Source of the DNA: Zygnema cylindricum
Taxonomy: Eukaryota > Streptophyta > Zygnematophyceae > Zygnematales > Zygnemataceae
Assembly (NCBI GenBank): GCA_037447655.1
Contig: JBBHKE010002590.1
Location: 62,001-126,000, forward strand
Direction: 5' to 3'
DNA length: 64,000 nucleotides
The notes under the pieces were generated by a model, which worked only from the letters and a program-made list of their open reading frames with translations, was not told where the DNA came from and made no database searches. Within the stretch, counting starts at the first letter, position 1. Every line of letters begins with the position of its first letter. The translations under genes were made by a program, and so were the position numbers. Shown here piece after piece: positions 23,351-34,100 of the stretch.

Positions 23351-23822
23351 ACGACACGCTTAAAGGATTCTAAAGGTAATTAAACATTAACACAACGGTT
23401 AATTAACACCAAACTAACGAAATGGAACAATTCATGCACGTACGCGAATCTGAACCGTGTAAAATATGTTTTGATCGGATGACCTGAATTGTAGCCGCCA
23501 CTCGAAGTGAGATATTGGCGGCATTCGGAGATTGCGTCACGCGGTGCCACGTGGCACCGCATTATTTGATACCAGAGAAGATGGGAGGAGGAACCATGGC
23601 TCCCGATTTGAGAGGTGTCACCTTGTAGACCAAGTCGTACAATGGACGTACAATAAGTACATTGCCCATTGTACCTTCTTGTACCATATAGTGTTCCTAT
23701 TGGACTAGAGTTTATTAGTAGGTAGTCGTGAGTAGGGAGATCAAGACTTAGTGATATTTAGGTACCTCTCTCTAAGAGAGCTTGTAACTATGAAGATCAT
23801 CTTTGACCAGCCATAACTTACT

Positions 23823-23893
23823 GCTCAGGGGAGCAAATTCAGTGATTCTTTTTGAGTTTCACTCAAGGGAGTCCAATCCTCACAGGAGTGAGG
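23823..23893 (+). promoter_or_regulatory. Leader hairpin row of element D
   Basis: Three successive stems: GCTC-AGGG-GAGC (23823-23834), ACTC-AAGG-GAGT (23861-23872) and CCTCAC-AGGA-GTGAGG (23878-23893). The third differs from its family-1 counterpart (CTTCAC/GTGAAG) by a paired change, which keeps the stem. The role is unknown; packaging or dimerisation signals sit here in other retroelements. Confidence 0.55.
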
Positions 23894-24018
23894 GTGGTCA
23901 GAATATATGTGTGCATGGGCGGCAATTATTCAGTGGGAAAGTGGAAGGGGAAAATATTATCCTAGAGGCTTTACATAGGCTGCTCATTCTGTGGGTCAAT
24001 GGAGAACACATAATTTCA

Positions 24019-24033
24019 GGTTATGGGCCCACC
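24019..24033 (+). other. Primer-binding site of element D
   Basis: GGTTATGGGCCCACC directly follows the LTR. The ATG at 24023 opens the gag frame. Confidence 0.8.
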
Positions 24034-27000
24034 CACTAGGGTGCCCATATTTGAGGGATCAGACTTTTTATATTGGGAAATGATGATGGAGGGAGAACTA
24101 TTTGAGAAGCATCTATGGGGCATAGTAGTTGGACAAATTCGATGCCCACCTCCACCTATGTTTGGAGGGACACGTTTTTCTGAAACCTTCACCACTTCTT
24201 TAGCAAGAACAACTACCACCATCATCGAGGATGAAGATGAGGAAGGAGAGGAGATTATCATGGAAGGAGAAAAGGGATGAGTTGCAACTCAAGTGACACC
24301 ATTGCCGAAGGCGATACCGATAGCATCACCACCAGCAACGGTGACAACGGTTCACACTGACAAATCATAGTATGAGAAATGGAACTAGAAAGACAAGGTT
24401 GCTATGCTCTTAATTCTTAAAAGTGTAGCAAAGGGCATTGCAATTCCCCTTATGCATGTCAAATGTTCATCTCAGATTTGGATATCACTAGTTAATAAAT
24501 ATAAGATTGGATCATTGCAACAACAAGAGTTAGCAAAAAATAAGATTGCAATTTATACCTTTAAGGGAGGAAGCATGAATAATTATTGCAATGATTTAGG
24601 AGCATTGTTTGGAGAGCTAGAGAGTGCAAGTAACTCATAATCTAAGAGACAAAGAGTAAACAAATTAATGATGAAACTGCTTGAAGAGTATAAGAATATC
24701 ATTAACCTATTGCAAGATATAGGAGATAGCAATTGGAATTGGGATGACAGAGTGGGAATGATTTTAGTGATATAAAGCACCATAGAGCTTAGTTCAGGGA
24801 GTCCAAGTGTTCAAGCATTCATGATGAGGAAGAGGAAGAAGAAACCGAACCGGAAGAGGAGCTTGAGGAGCTTCTTTTTAATCCAAAAACCATTGAAAAA
24901 CATGTCGACATTTCACGGAGACAGAAGTGTGCTTTCTGGGGTAAGAGGGATTCACCTGAGGATGGGTACATCATAGACTCAGGGCCTCAATGCATATGTG
25001 CAAAGATAAGAGGTGGTTCACTAAACTGAGAAAGACCGCAACAGTTGAAATATAGTAGTGAGATGGTAGAGTTGAAACCACAACTCTAGTTGGAACCGTT
25101 GACTTGAAGGTTCTAGTTGATGGAAAGGCCTCAATTGTAACATTCTCAGACGTTCTTTACATTCCATAACTTAGCAAGAACCTAGTCTCAACAGCTGTCC
25201 TAGATGAAAAGGAGTTTGAAACAGGAACTAGGAAATGAATCTTCACAGCAAGCTTTGATAATGAGGTTTATTTCATAGCTGAGAAGTGCAGTCAAGGAAT
25301 GTTCAGAATTGTTCTTTGCAATGAAAAGAGTGTTCTTTTTCGTGTGCAAATGAGATGGTGTTTGGCACAAAAAGTTGGGGCATGTGCATCTAGATAGATT
25401 AAAGAAAATGAAGAAAAATGGAATAGTGGAGGGTATTACTTTTGAGGATGATGAGACCTTTGATGATTGCAGTGGATGTGCCCAAGGGAAGATTCATAGA
25501 CTTCCATTTCCAAAAGCAACCACATTTAGGAGAGAGAAAGTATAGGATCTAATTCACACTGATGTTTGGGGACCCGCTAGGAATGCTTCACATGGGGGGA
25601 AGAGATGCATGTTAACCATCACATATGATTACTCTACATACACGAAGGTATACTTTATCAGACATAGGTCAGAGGTATTGAGATGTTTCACAGAGTATAA
25701 AGTATGGAGTGAAAAACTACATGGAACCTCAATAAAAGAGATAAGAAGTGATAATGGGAAATATGTCCAGAAGTATGTTAATTGATAAGAGGAGAGGGTT
25801 GCATTTTTGGGCCGAGTCTATGAACTATGCTAACTTCATCAAAAATAGATTCATAACTTCAACAAATATGGAGGAAACTCCGTATGAGAGATGGACAGGA
25901 AGAAAGCCTGAATTCTCTAGTTTGAGGGTGTTCGGACGTCAAGTCTACAGTTTGGATTGCGATAAGACTAAATGGAAGTTAGAGGGGAGATGGAAACCAA
26001 GATATCTAGTAGGATAAGATGAGAGCACAAAAGGATACCGAGTGTATGACTTGAAAAAGAGAGATATAATTTTGGTAAAACACATAATGGTGATGAACGA
26101 AGAGAAGTCCATTGATCTATTCAAATATAATAAAGATGTCAAAATCAGATTTGAAACTTATCAGTTTTCTGGCTTGAACTTTGAAATGTAAAGAATGAAG
26201 ATGGAGAAAAAGGAAAATCTGCAGATCTACCAAAGGAGATGGAGGAAAGGACAACATCCGAGGTAACGCCACAATCCGAAGTGGAAAGCGATAAGAAACT
26301 TGATGAGACACTGGAATTGGAAGATAGGGGAGCTGAAAATCATCCTAAATGAAACCCAAAGATGCCTTCCATACCGTCGTCCGATTTTGAAGGGGGAAGA
26401 AGAAGTAGAAAATGACTTCAAGAAAAATAAGTAAATAACCAAGTCACAAAGATGTCTCACCCACATGAACCTCAAACATACTTAGAGGCCATAAACACCC
26501 CAGAAAGTAGCCGGTGGATCACTGCTATAAATGAAGAAATTGCCTCCATCATAGAAGCCAATACATGGGAGTTGGTAGATTGCCCACCGAAACGAAAATC
26601 GATCGGATGTAAGTGGGTTTTTAAACTTAAATTAAACCCTGACAATACCATTGAGAGGTACAAAGCTAGGTTGGTTGCAAAAGGTTATACTCAAAAGGAG
26701 GGGATAGACTATGAAGAAACCTTCGCACGAGTAGTCAAATTTCCTTTTGTAAGAATTCTCTTAAGTTTAGCCGCAGCCGATAATATGGAAATACACCAGA
26801 TGGATATTAAAACTGCCTTTTTGCACGGAGAGTTGGAAGAAGAAATTTACATGAGGCAACCGAAAGGATTCGTGGAAAGTGGGGAAGAAAGCAAGGTATG
26901 CAAACTGATTAAATCACTTTATAGGCTTAAACAAGCCCCGCAAAAATGGAATATAAAGCTATACGAATTTCTGACCGGTTTTGGGGTATATTATAATTAG

Positions 27001-28053
27001 TTTAGATCACTCCATATATTTATTCGAGGATGAGAATTGAGTGATATTTATTGCTATTTATGTGGATGATTTGTTGGTCCTAAGCAAGTCGTCAGATAAG
27101 ATTAACAAACTAAAACGAGATTTTAGAAGCCACTTTGATATGAAAGATCTCGGCAAGCAAAGTACATTTTGGAAATTCAGATGGAGAGAGATAGAGATAA
27201 TAGGATTATAAGACTAACTCAAAAAGACGCAATTAGTAATATGCTAGAAAAATTTCAGATGGAAAAAGCAAACGGATGTACTACTCTGTTGGATCTGAAA
27301 AAAGTGTTTGAGGGAAGTGAAGAGAGAGGAATATTGATCATTAATAATAAGATGGATAAGATAGAAAGAAAATTTATTAAAAATATCCCTTATCGGCAGA
27401 TTGTATGAAGTTTAATATATTTTATGAATTGTACCCGTCCGGATATAGCTTCAATTGTAAGGGTCTTTAATTGAAGTCTAAATGAACCAACAAAGAAAGA
27501 CTAGGAGGCTGCCAAAAGGGTGATGAGGTATCTGGTAGAGACAAGGGAATTGTGGTTGCATTTAAGAGGGGAGCACACTGACATCACCACTTAGAGTGAT
27601 GCCAATTATGGAGATGTGTCTTAAAGGCGGTGTACGACTAGATATGTGTTACAAATTGGATGTGGTGCATGTTGTTGGAGTAGCAAGCAACAAAAAGTAG
27701 TTGCTCTGTCCACTATGGAGGCCAAATACATGGCTTCCAGTGCAGCCACCAAAGAATTAATATGGGTTAAATCTCTTTTTGAAGAACTCGGGTTCATGAA
27801 GTCTAGATCTCAAAATGTTTTTTATGATAATCAAGTTGTTATCTTTATTGCAGCTAATCCGAAACATCACTTCAAAGCTAAATATATGGATATTAGACTA
27901 AGTTTTGTCAGAGAGATGGTTGAAAATAAATTTATTAAATTGGTTCATAAAACTGATAGAGAAATGATTGCACACATGATGACAAAACCAGTGCATTCCC
28001 CTAAGTTGATTTATTGTAGAGAAAACTGTGGATTAAAATTAAAAAGTGACTAA
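24023..28053 (+). pseudogene. Element D gag-pol, strongly decayed
   Basis: gag starts MGPPTRVPIFEGSDF at 24023 and runs to a stop at 24280. Later frames give the gag core (24404-24640), protease (~24960-25020), integrase zinc site and TDVWGP (~25380-25570), reverse transcriptase (26452-27120, YVDD readable near 27058) and RNase H (27646-28053). Around 25755 roughly 120 bp are missing compared with siblings: sequence jumps from the second catalytic Asp (RSDNG) to SRSML, removing the NGVAER segment with the catalytic Glu. Stops and frameshifts are frequent. Confidence 0.88.
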
Positions 28054-28066
28054 GAATTAAGGGGAG
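28054..28066 (+). other. Polypurine tract of element D
   Basis: Purine-rich GAATTAAGGGGAG directly precedes the 3' LTR stub. Confidence 0.75.
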
Positions 28067-28145
28067 TGTTGAAAAGAGGTAATTAAATAGTTCACTTCTC
28101 TATTTTAGTTTTACTTTAAAGAGAGAGAGTGAGGATCAAAGGCAC
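28067..28145 (+). repeat. 3' LTR stub of element D
   Basis: It repeats the first 79 bp of the 5' LTR (TGTTGAAAAGAGG...) and is interrupted at GGCAC by element E. Confidence 0.85.
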
Positions 28146-29196
28146 TCAAACTCTGAGACCTCTATTGGCCCTCAAAGTAAGCAGCTCACACGAAGCCTCT
28201 AGGATAACCCTAACCCCTTTGTGTTTCAACAAAAATAACTGCCACCTTAGCAGACAAAAACTCTAACCACTTCCATCCTTGTGAAGGCAAGACTCCCTTG
28301 AGTCGATAGCAAAAAGAATCTTTGAATTTGCTCCCCTGAGCTGTAAGTAATGGAGGGTCAAAGTTGACCTTTTGTATAGAGGCTCTCTGAGGGAGAGGGT
28401 CCTATCTACTAAATTTTCCTAAGTCCTATCGCTCTCTAAAACTCTAGCTACTGAAGTACGACACCAATCAAAATACTCTATCGTACAGAAATGTATAGGT
28501 ACTAGTGTACTTTCTGTAAGACCATTGTACGACATGGCCAACCAGTCGACACATGTCATATTTGGATTCGTTCACGTAATCCCTGGAGATGCCGTAATCC
28601 AATGTGGTTGTGCCACGTGTCAATCGATGTGGTGGTGACTGAAAACTGCCAAAATCCTATTCCGCGATCTCGGCATCCTTCGCGACCCTTCCGAAAAAAC
28701 CAGGTTTTATCGTAGCCGTCATTTATCAATGCGCAATATTTATTTTGCTATCGAAACAAAATGCGCAGTATTCGTTTCGGAACCATATTGTACTCCGTAC
28801 TTTACAAACTTGTATCCATACGCGATATCTATGGTTTTAGTTAAATGAATTAGTTCACGTTTTACAGTTTATATATGTGTCGAACCCAATATGTCTCAAC
28901 ACCGATCCTATTCTATAGGATTAAGCTACCGTCTATATCCAACTTTATGGACAGCATACACTAGAATCAAATCCTAGGTCTGTCAAGTATATTTTGGTAA
29001 ATCTACCAAAATTTACCACTTGTCTCTCTATCTCTTAAGCAGCATAGGCAGCCATAGCTGTAGCTTCCTCTTCAACTTTTTGTGACTGCGACAAGTGTGG
29101 GAGCTTAAGAGAGGAGTTAGAAGCAGACTGCCTCAACGTCTTTTCTATTTTTTATTTTAGACCTAGAAAATACTAAAATAACCATTAATTTCTACA
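28146..29196 (-). repeat. 3' LTR of element E
   Basis: It opens TCAAACTCTGAGACC (terminal TG mutated to TC) and ends TTTCTACA, about 1,051 bp. It has a G-box at 28614-28619. Confidence 0.87.
28905..28995 (+). other. Antisense tRNA-like module in E 3' LTR
   Basis: A degenerate A box (TCTATAGGATTAAGC), B-box-like AGAATCAAATCCTA, and a T4 run at 28992-28995. Confidence 0.5.
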
Positions 29197-29204
29197 CCGC
29201 TTAT

Positions 29205-30105
29205 TTTGTAGTCACACTTTAAATTTAGACCACACTTCTCCAGGCAGAAAATTAGCATTGGGGAAGGCACAGGTTTGGTCATCATATCTGCTACGATCTC
29301 GCTATCTGGTATGTACTCTAAACTAATTATTTTGTTTTCTACCTTCTCTCTAACAAAACTCAGTCTAATGTCCATGTGTTTGGCTTTAAAATGATGTTTA
29401 GGATTTGCATCAATAGTGATTGCTGCCTGATTATCACAAAAAAAAAATTGCACACCACTTTAAGCTGACCAAGCTCACCAAGCAAAGACTTGAACAACAT
29501 GAATTCTTTTACAACAGATCAAAAGGCCATGTACTCAGCCTCGATGGTGGACTGAGCAATGACCTTTTGCTGCTTGTTGCTCTAGCAGCAAGCCTTATCA
29601 CCCACATACAATACATACCTAGACGTGTATCTCCTCATGGGAGCATGGCCATAGCTGGCATCACTCCATGTGGTGATGTCAATATAGTTCCCACCCAAAT
29701 GCAACCATAGATCTCTAGTCCCCATGAGATATCTAAGGACTTTCTTAGGTGCCTCCCAATCTTTCTTAGTGGGAGCATTCAGAATCCTACTTAGTACTCC
29801 TATAGCTGCCGCTATGTCCGGACAGGTACAATTCATGAAATATATTAGGCTGCCCACTACTTGTCTATAAGGGATGGTCTGCATAAATCTTTTCTCTTCT
29901 GGGCCTACCTCATCATCCAAGATTATAACTCCCTCTTCCACACTCACCTCACTTCCCTTCTTTAGTTCCATAAGAGTGTTACAACTATTAGCATTGTCCA
30001 TTTGGAATTTTTCTAACATATCTCCATTGGCTTCTTTTTGAGTTAATCTTATTATCTTTCTATCTCTATCCCTCTCTACCTGAATTCCCAAAATATACCT
30101 TCCTT
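29205..30105 (-). pseudogene. Element E RNase H and reverse transcriptase C-terminus
   Basis: The minus-strand frames carry the YILGIQVERD, VVGSLIYFMNCT, KHMDIRLSF and VADMMTKPVPSP motifs in the normal order. The frame shifts near 29460 and 29590. It breaks at 30105 where P2 entered and resumes at 36516 in phase. Confidence 0.88.
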
Positions 30106-30304
30106 TGTAGAAACTAATGGTTTTATTAGTATTTTCTAGGTCTGAAAAGAAATATAGAAGTCGAGGCAGTCTATCTCTAACTTCTCTCTCCAACTCTCAA
30201 ACTTGTCGCAGTCACTGAGAAATTGGAGAGGAAGCTAGAGCCATGGCTACCTTGGCTATCCTGAGGTTTACGGGAAATTTATATTAGGGTTTATTTATTT
30301 AAGT

Positions 30305-30395
30305 AAAATTTATGTTCCGGCGGCAGGATTTGATCCTTGTACCTACCGGCCGGCAGACAGGAAATAGCCGGTAGCCTTAGCCGTTTAATCTAGCG
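30305..30395 (-). other. Antisense tRNA-like module in P2 5' LTR
   Basis: On the minus strand: TAGATTAAACGGCTAAGGC, AGGATCAAATCCTG, then a T4 run (complement of 30305-30308). Confidence 0.6.
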
Positions 30396-30958
30396 GTAGT
30401 GTTACGTAGCATATAGTTTAATAGTTATTTAAATATGTATACGTGCGAAAATCCATTTAACTGCAATGAATTACGGGATACATAGATCCAGTAATATATA
30501 ATGTACGACTTACGGTACGGACACAAATCAGTACCACGCATTTGTTTCGTAAATGAAACAAATACCGCGCATGTATTTATTACGGCTACGATTAAAGCCA
30601 AATTTAATCGGACGGTCGGGATTAGCGCCGAGATCACAGAGGAAGATTTCGGCGGTTTGTGGCCATTGCCACATCGGCTGACGCGTGGCGAAATTCCGTT
30701 GGATTGTGGAATCTCCGGAGATTATGGCACCGAATCCGGATTTGACATGTGTCGACATTTTGGCCATGTCGTACAATGTCCGTACATAAAGTACACCGGC
30801 AGCTGTACTTTTGCGTATGGAACTCAATTCTGGTTGGTTCCGTACATCAGTAGATAGAGTCTGTGAGAGAGATAGGACTTAGAAAAATTAGAAGATAGGA
30901 CCCCCTCTCCCAGAGAGCTTCTGTACAAAAGGTCAACTTTGACCCTCCATAACTTACT

Positions 30959-31061
30959 GCTCAGGGGAGCAAATTCAGAGATTCTTTTTGCTATCGACTC
31001 AGGGGAGTCTTGTCTTCACAGGGGTGAAGTTGGTCAGAGTTTTTGTCTGCCAGGGTGGCAG
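30959..31061 (+). promoter_or_regulatory. Leader hairpin row of P2
   Basis: Four perfect short hairpins: GCTC-AGGG-GAGC (30959-30970), GACTC-AGGG-GAGTC (30996-31009), CTTCAC-AGGG-GTGAAG (31014-31029) and CTGCCA-GGG-TGGCAG (31047-31061). All have AGGG or GGG loops. In other copies loops vary (ACGG, AAGG) while stems stay paired. They end about 95 bases before the primer site. Their role is inferred only. Confidence 0.6.
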
Positions 31062-31154
31062 TTATTTTTGCTTAAACACAAAGGGGTCAGGATTATCCTA
31101 GAGGCTTCTTGGAAGCTGTCCACTCTGAGGATTTATGGAGGTCTCAGAGTTTCA

Positions 31155-31169
31155 GGTTATGGGCCCACC
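31155..31169 (+). other. Primer-binding site of P2 (half-tRNA type)
   Basis: GGTTATGGGCCCACC directly follows the LTR. Its complement GGTGGGCCCATAACC lies in the anticodon arm of plant initiator tRNA-Met, centred on the CAU anticodon. The gag ATG is at 31159-31161, inside this site. Confidence 0.85.
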
Positions 31170-34100
31170 CTCTAGGGTACCAATCTTTAATGGAACTGGC
31201 TTCATATACTGGGAAAGTATGATGATAGGAGCTCTATGCGAAAAAAGGTTTTGGGGGATAGTGAGTGGACGATTGGGGCGTCCATCAAGTCTTGGAATTC
31301 CTCCAGGGTTTAAAGGAAGCAGATTCACCAGGAAAGAGGATTCACCTTCAAAGAGAAGGAAAAGACCACACCAATAGCAACTGGTTTAGCATTCATGTCA
31401 CCTATTCCGAGGAACGAGGAGAATGATACTGAAACCTGGGACTTCAACAATATGGCGGCAAAGCACTTCATCCTACGCCATCTCACTTAAGGACTTGCAT
31501 GTCCTCATTTGCAGGTAGAGAGGGCATCCGATCTTTGGATGGCTCTCATAGAGATGTACCGAAGTGGTACGATTCAGCAACAACAGTTGGCTGATCAGAA
31601 AGTTAAGGAGTATGTATACAAAGGGGGAAATATGTTGGATTTTTGCAATGAGCTTGCTACACTCTTCATGGAGCTAGAGAGTGCGCGTAAAGTTTTAAGT
31701 GAAAAAGAAAAAGTTAACTGTTTACTAATGAAGTTACCTGATGAGTTCGAGAATATAGTCAACCGTGTGCAGGACTTGCCGGACTCAAGGTGGATATGGA
31801 ACTCAGTGGTAGGGATGATTCTCGTTCGAGAGAATACGATTGAGATCCGAAGGGGAGGAAAGAGTGGCCAAGTCTTGGCAACAGCGACTGATTGGAGGAA
31901 CAAGGATTCCCGGAAACCAGTCGAAAACTATGGGGGTAGGGAGCAGAAAAAACAGGTTGGCGAGTTCGAACCAAGGGCTCCCAAAGGTTTATGTCTTTTT
32001 TGTAAGAAACCGGGGCACTATATGGCAGAGTGCACCAAGCTAACCGAGCTTCGGTTAAAGGAGGGGCAGACCGGTGGTACCCCGAGAGGAAAGAAAAAGG
32101 CCTTTGTCACACAGGTACTTGAGGCGGAATCCGAGGACGAGGACGATGAGCTCTTTTTGGATGAGGAGTTGGAGGCAAAAACTGAGGTTGAAATTCCACG
32201 AAGGCAGAAATGTGCTTACGGTGGATTGAAAGGTGAAGCAGGCTGGATTATAGATTCAGGTGCCTCAATGCACATGTGTAAGGATAGACACCTGTTCACT
32301 AAGATAAGAAAGATTCCCACCGTAGAGATAGAGTACGGGGATGGGAGGATAGTCACCACTACTCTTGTAGGATCGGTAGACCTGAAAGTGTTAGTAAAAG
32401 GAAAGACATCCATATTAACATTCTCCGATGTATTGTTTATTCCGGAGCTGAACAAAAACCTTATCTCTACATCAGTATTAGATGATAAGGGTTTTTTCAC
32501 TAGCACTAGGGAAGGAGTCTTTACTGCTAGTTTTGAGGAGGATGTCTATTTCATTGCTGAGAAAGGTAGCCATGGGATGTTTAGGCTGATCTTAAGTAAT
32601 GAAACGAAGAAACTTTATTATGCTGGTGTTCATGATATTATGATGTGGCATAAGAGGCTTGGGCATGTGAATCTAGATAAGTTAAGAGAGATGAAAAAGA
32701 TGGGAGTGGTGGAAGGGATTCAGTTCAGTGAGAGTGATGATATAAGTGATTGTATTGGGTGTGCTCAAGGTAAAGCACACAGATTACCCTTTCCAAAAAC
32801 AGCCACCTACAAGGGAGAAAAACTTCTAGATCTAGTACACACAGATATTTGGGGACCGGCTAGAGTGCCCTCACCGGGGGGGAAGAGATTTATGATGACT
32901 ATAACTGATGATTGGTCTCGGTATTCCCGAGTATATTTTTTGAAAAACTAGTCAGAGGCTGAGGACTGTTTTAGACAATATAAAGCATGGAGCGAAAAAC
33001 TCCATGAAACTCCAATCAAGAGAGTAAGGAGTGACAATGGTGGAGAGTATACTTCTAACCAGTTTGAGGATTTTTTGAGGGAAGATGGGGTTCAACACCA
33101 AAAGACAGTTCCAGAAAATCCGGAACAGAATGGGGTAGCTGAAAGGTTAAATAGAACACTAAGTGATAGTGCTAGAAGTATGTTGTCGGATAAGAAGATA
33201 GGAAAAAGGTTTTGGGCAGAAGCAATGAACTGTGCTAATAACCTCAAAAATAGAGTTCTTACTTCAGCTATAAAAGATCAAACACCTTATGAGAGATGGA
33301 CAGGCCGGAAACCAGACTTATCTCATTTAAAGGTTTTCGGCAGTCAAGTATTCAGTCTAGATACGGATCGGTCTAATTGGAAGCTAGATCCTAAAGGAAA
33401 ACCGGGATACTTATTAGGATATGATGAGGATGTTAAAGGATATAGAGTTTATGATCTAAAAAGAGAAGATATAATCTTAGTAAAGCATCTAGTAGTTATG
33501 GATGAAGGAAAGTCTGTGGATCCCTTCAAATATACAAAGTCAGTAAAAATCAGATTTGAGTCAGAAAATTCTGATGACTTTGAGCTTCCTAACTATCCAG
33601 GTTTTAGAGACGATGACATTCTTGCAGGAACAAATCAGACCGAAAAGGACTCGGCTGTGGAAACTCCAGTGAACTCTACTCGAAGCGGAAGACGTGGTGG
33701 AAATTGATTCGGAATCAAGGGATAGGGGAGAAGCCGAGTTTGTTCGAAAAAATCCACGAGAACCATCTATTCCGGCCTCAGATTTTGAGGGGGGGAGGAG
33801 AAGTAGCAAAAGACTGCAAGAAAAACAGGTTAATAACAAGGTAACTAAACTATCTCATCAAGATGAACCTCAAACTTATCGAGAGGCGATGACTTGTCCT
33901 GAAAGAAACCGGTGGAAGACAGCCATCAATGAGGAGATGGCTTCAATCATGGCAGCCGATACTTGGGAGCTGGTGGACTGTCCACCTAACCGAAAACCAA
34001 TCGGTTGTAAGTGGGTTTTCAAACTAAAACTGAACCCAGATAACACAATCGAGCGCTACAAGGCCAGATTAGTGGCAAAGGGATTTACACAAAAGGAAGG

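Larger units (their letters stand above)
23130..24018 (+). repeat. 5' LTR of element D (family 3)
   Basis: It starts TGTTGAAAAGAGG and ends ACATAATTTCA, 889 bp, with no overall similarity to family 1 outside the leader. A G-box within a longer palindrome (GGTGCCACGTGGCACC) lies at 23543-23558. Confidence 0.85.
23130..28145 (+). mobile_element. Copia element D (family 3), 3' LTR cut by element E
   Basis: This is a plus-strand element with a complete 5' LTR, primer site and gag-pol remains. After the purine tract at 28054-28066 only the first ~79 bp of the 3' LTR survive, up to the start of element E. The rest of the 3' LTR is not found to the right of E. The 5' LTR and this stub are nearly identical over the shared part. 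Confidence 0.85.
30106..31154 (+). repeat. 5' LTR of P2
   Basis: TGTAGAAACTAATGG...CAGAGTTTCA. It includes the ~485-bp segment (about 30463-30950) missing from both LTRs of P1. Confidence 0.93.
30939..31175 (+). other. Upstream open frame across U5 and primer site
   Basis: A 78-codon frame (MTLHNLLLRGANSEILF...) crosses the leader hairpins and ends 14 bases inside gag in another phase. Near-equivalent frames stay open in other family-1 LTRs (18758-18988, 14500-14739, both minus) and in diverged family 3 (23803-24039). Whether it is translated is unknown; shared descent alone may explain the resemblance. Confidence 0.3.
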
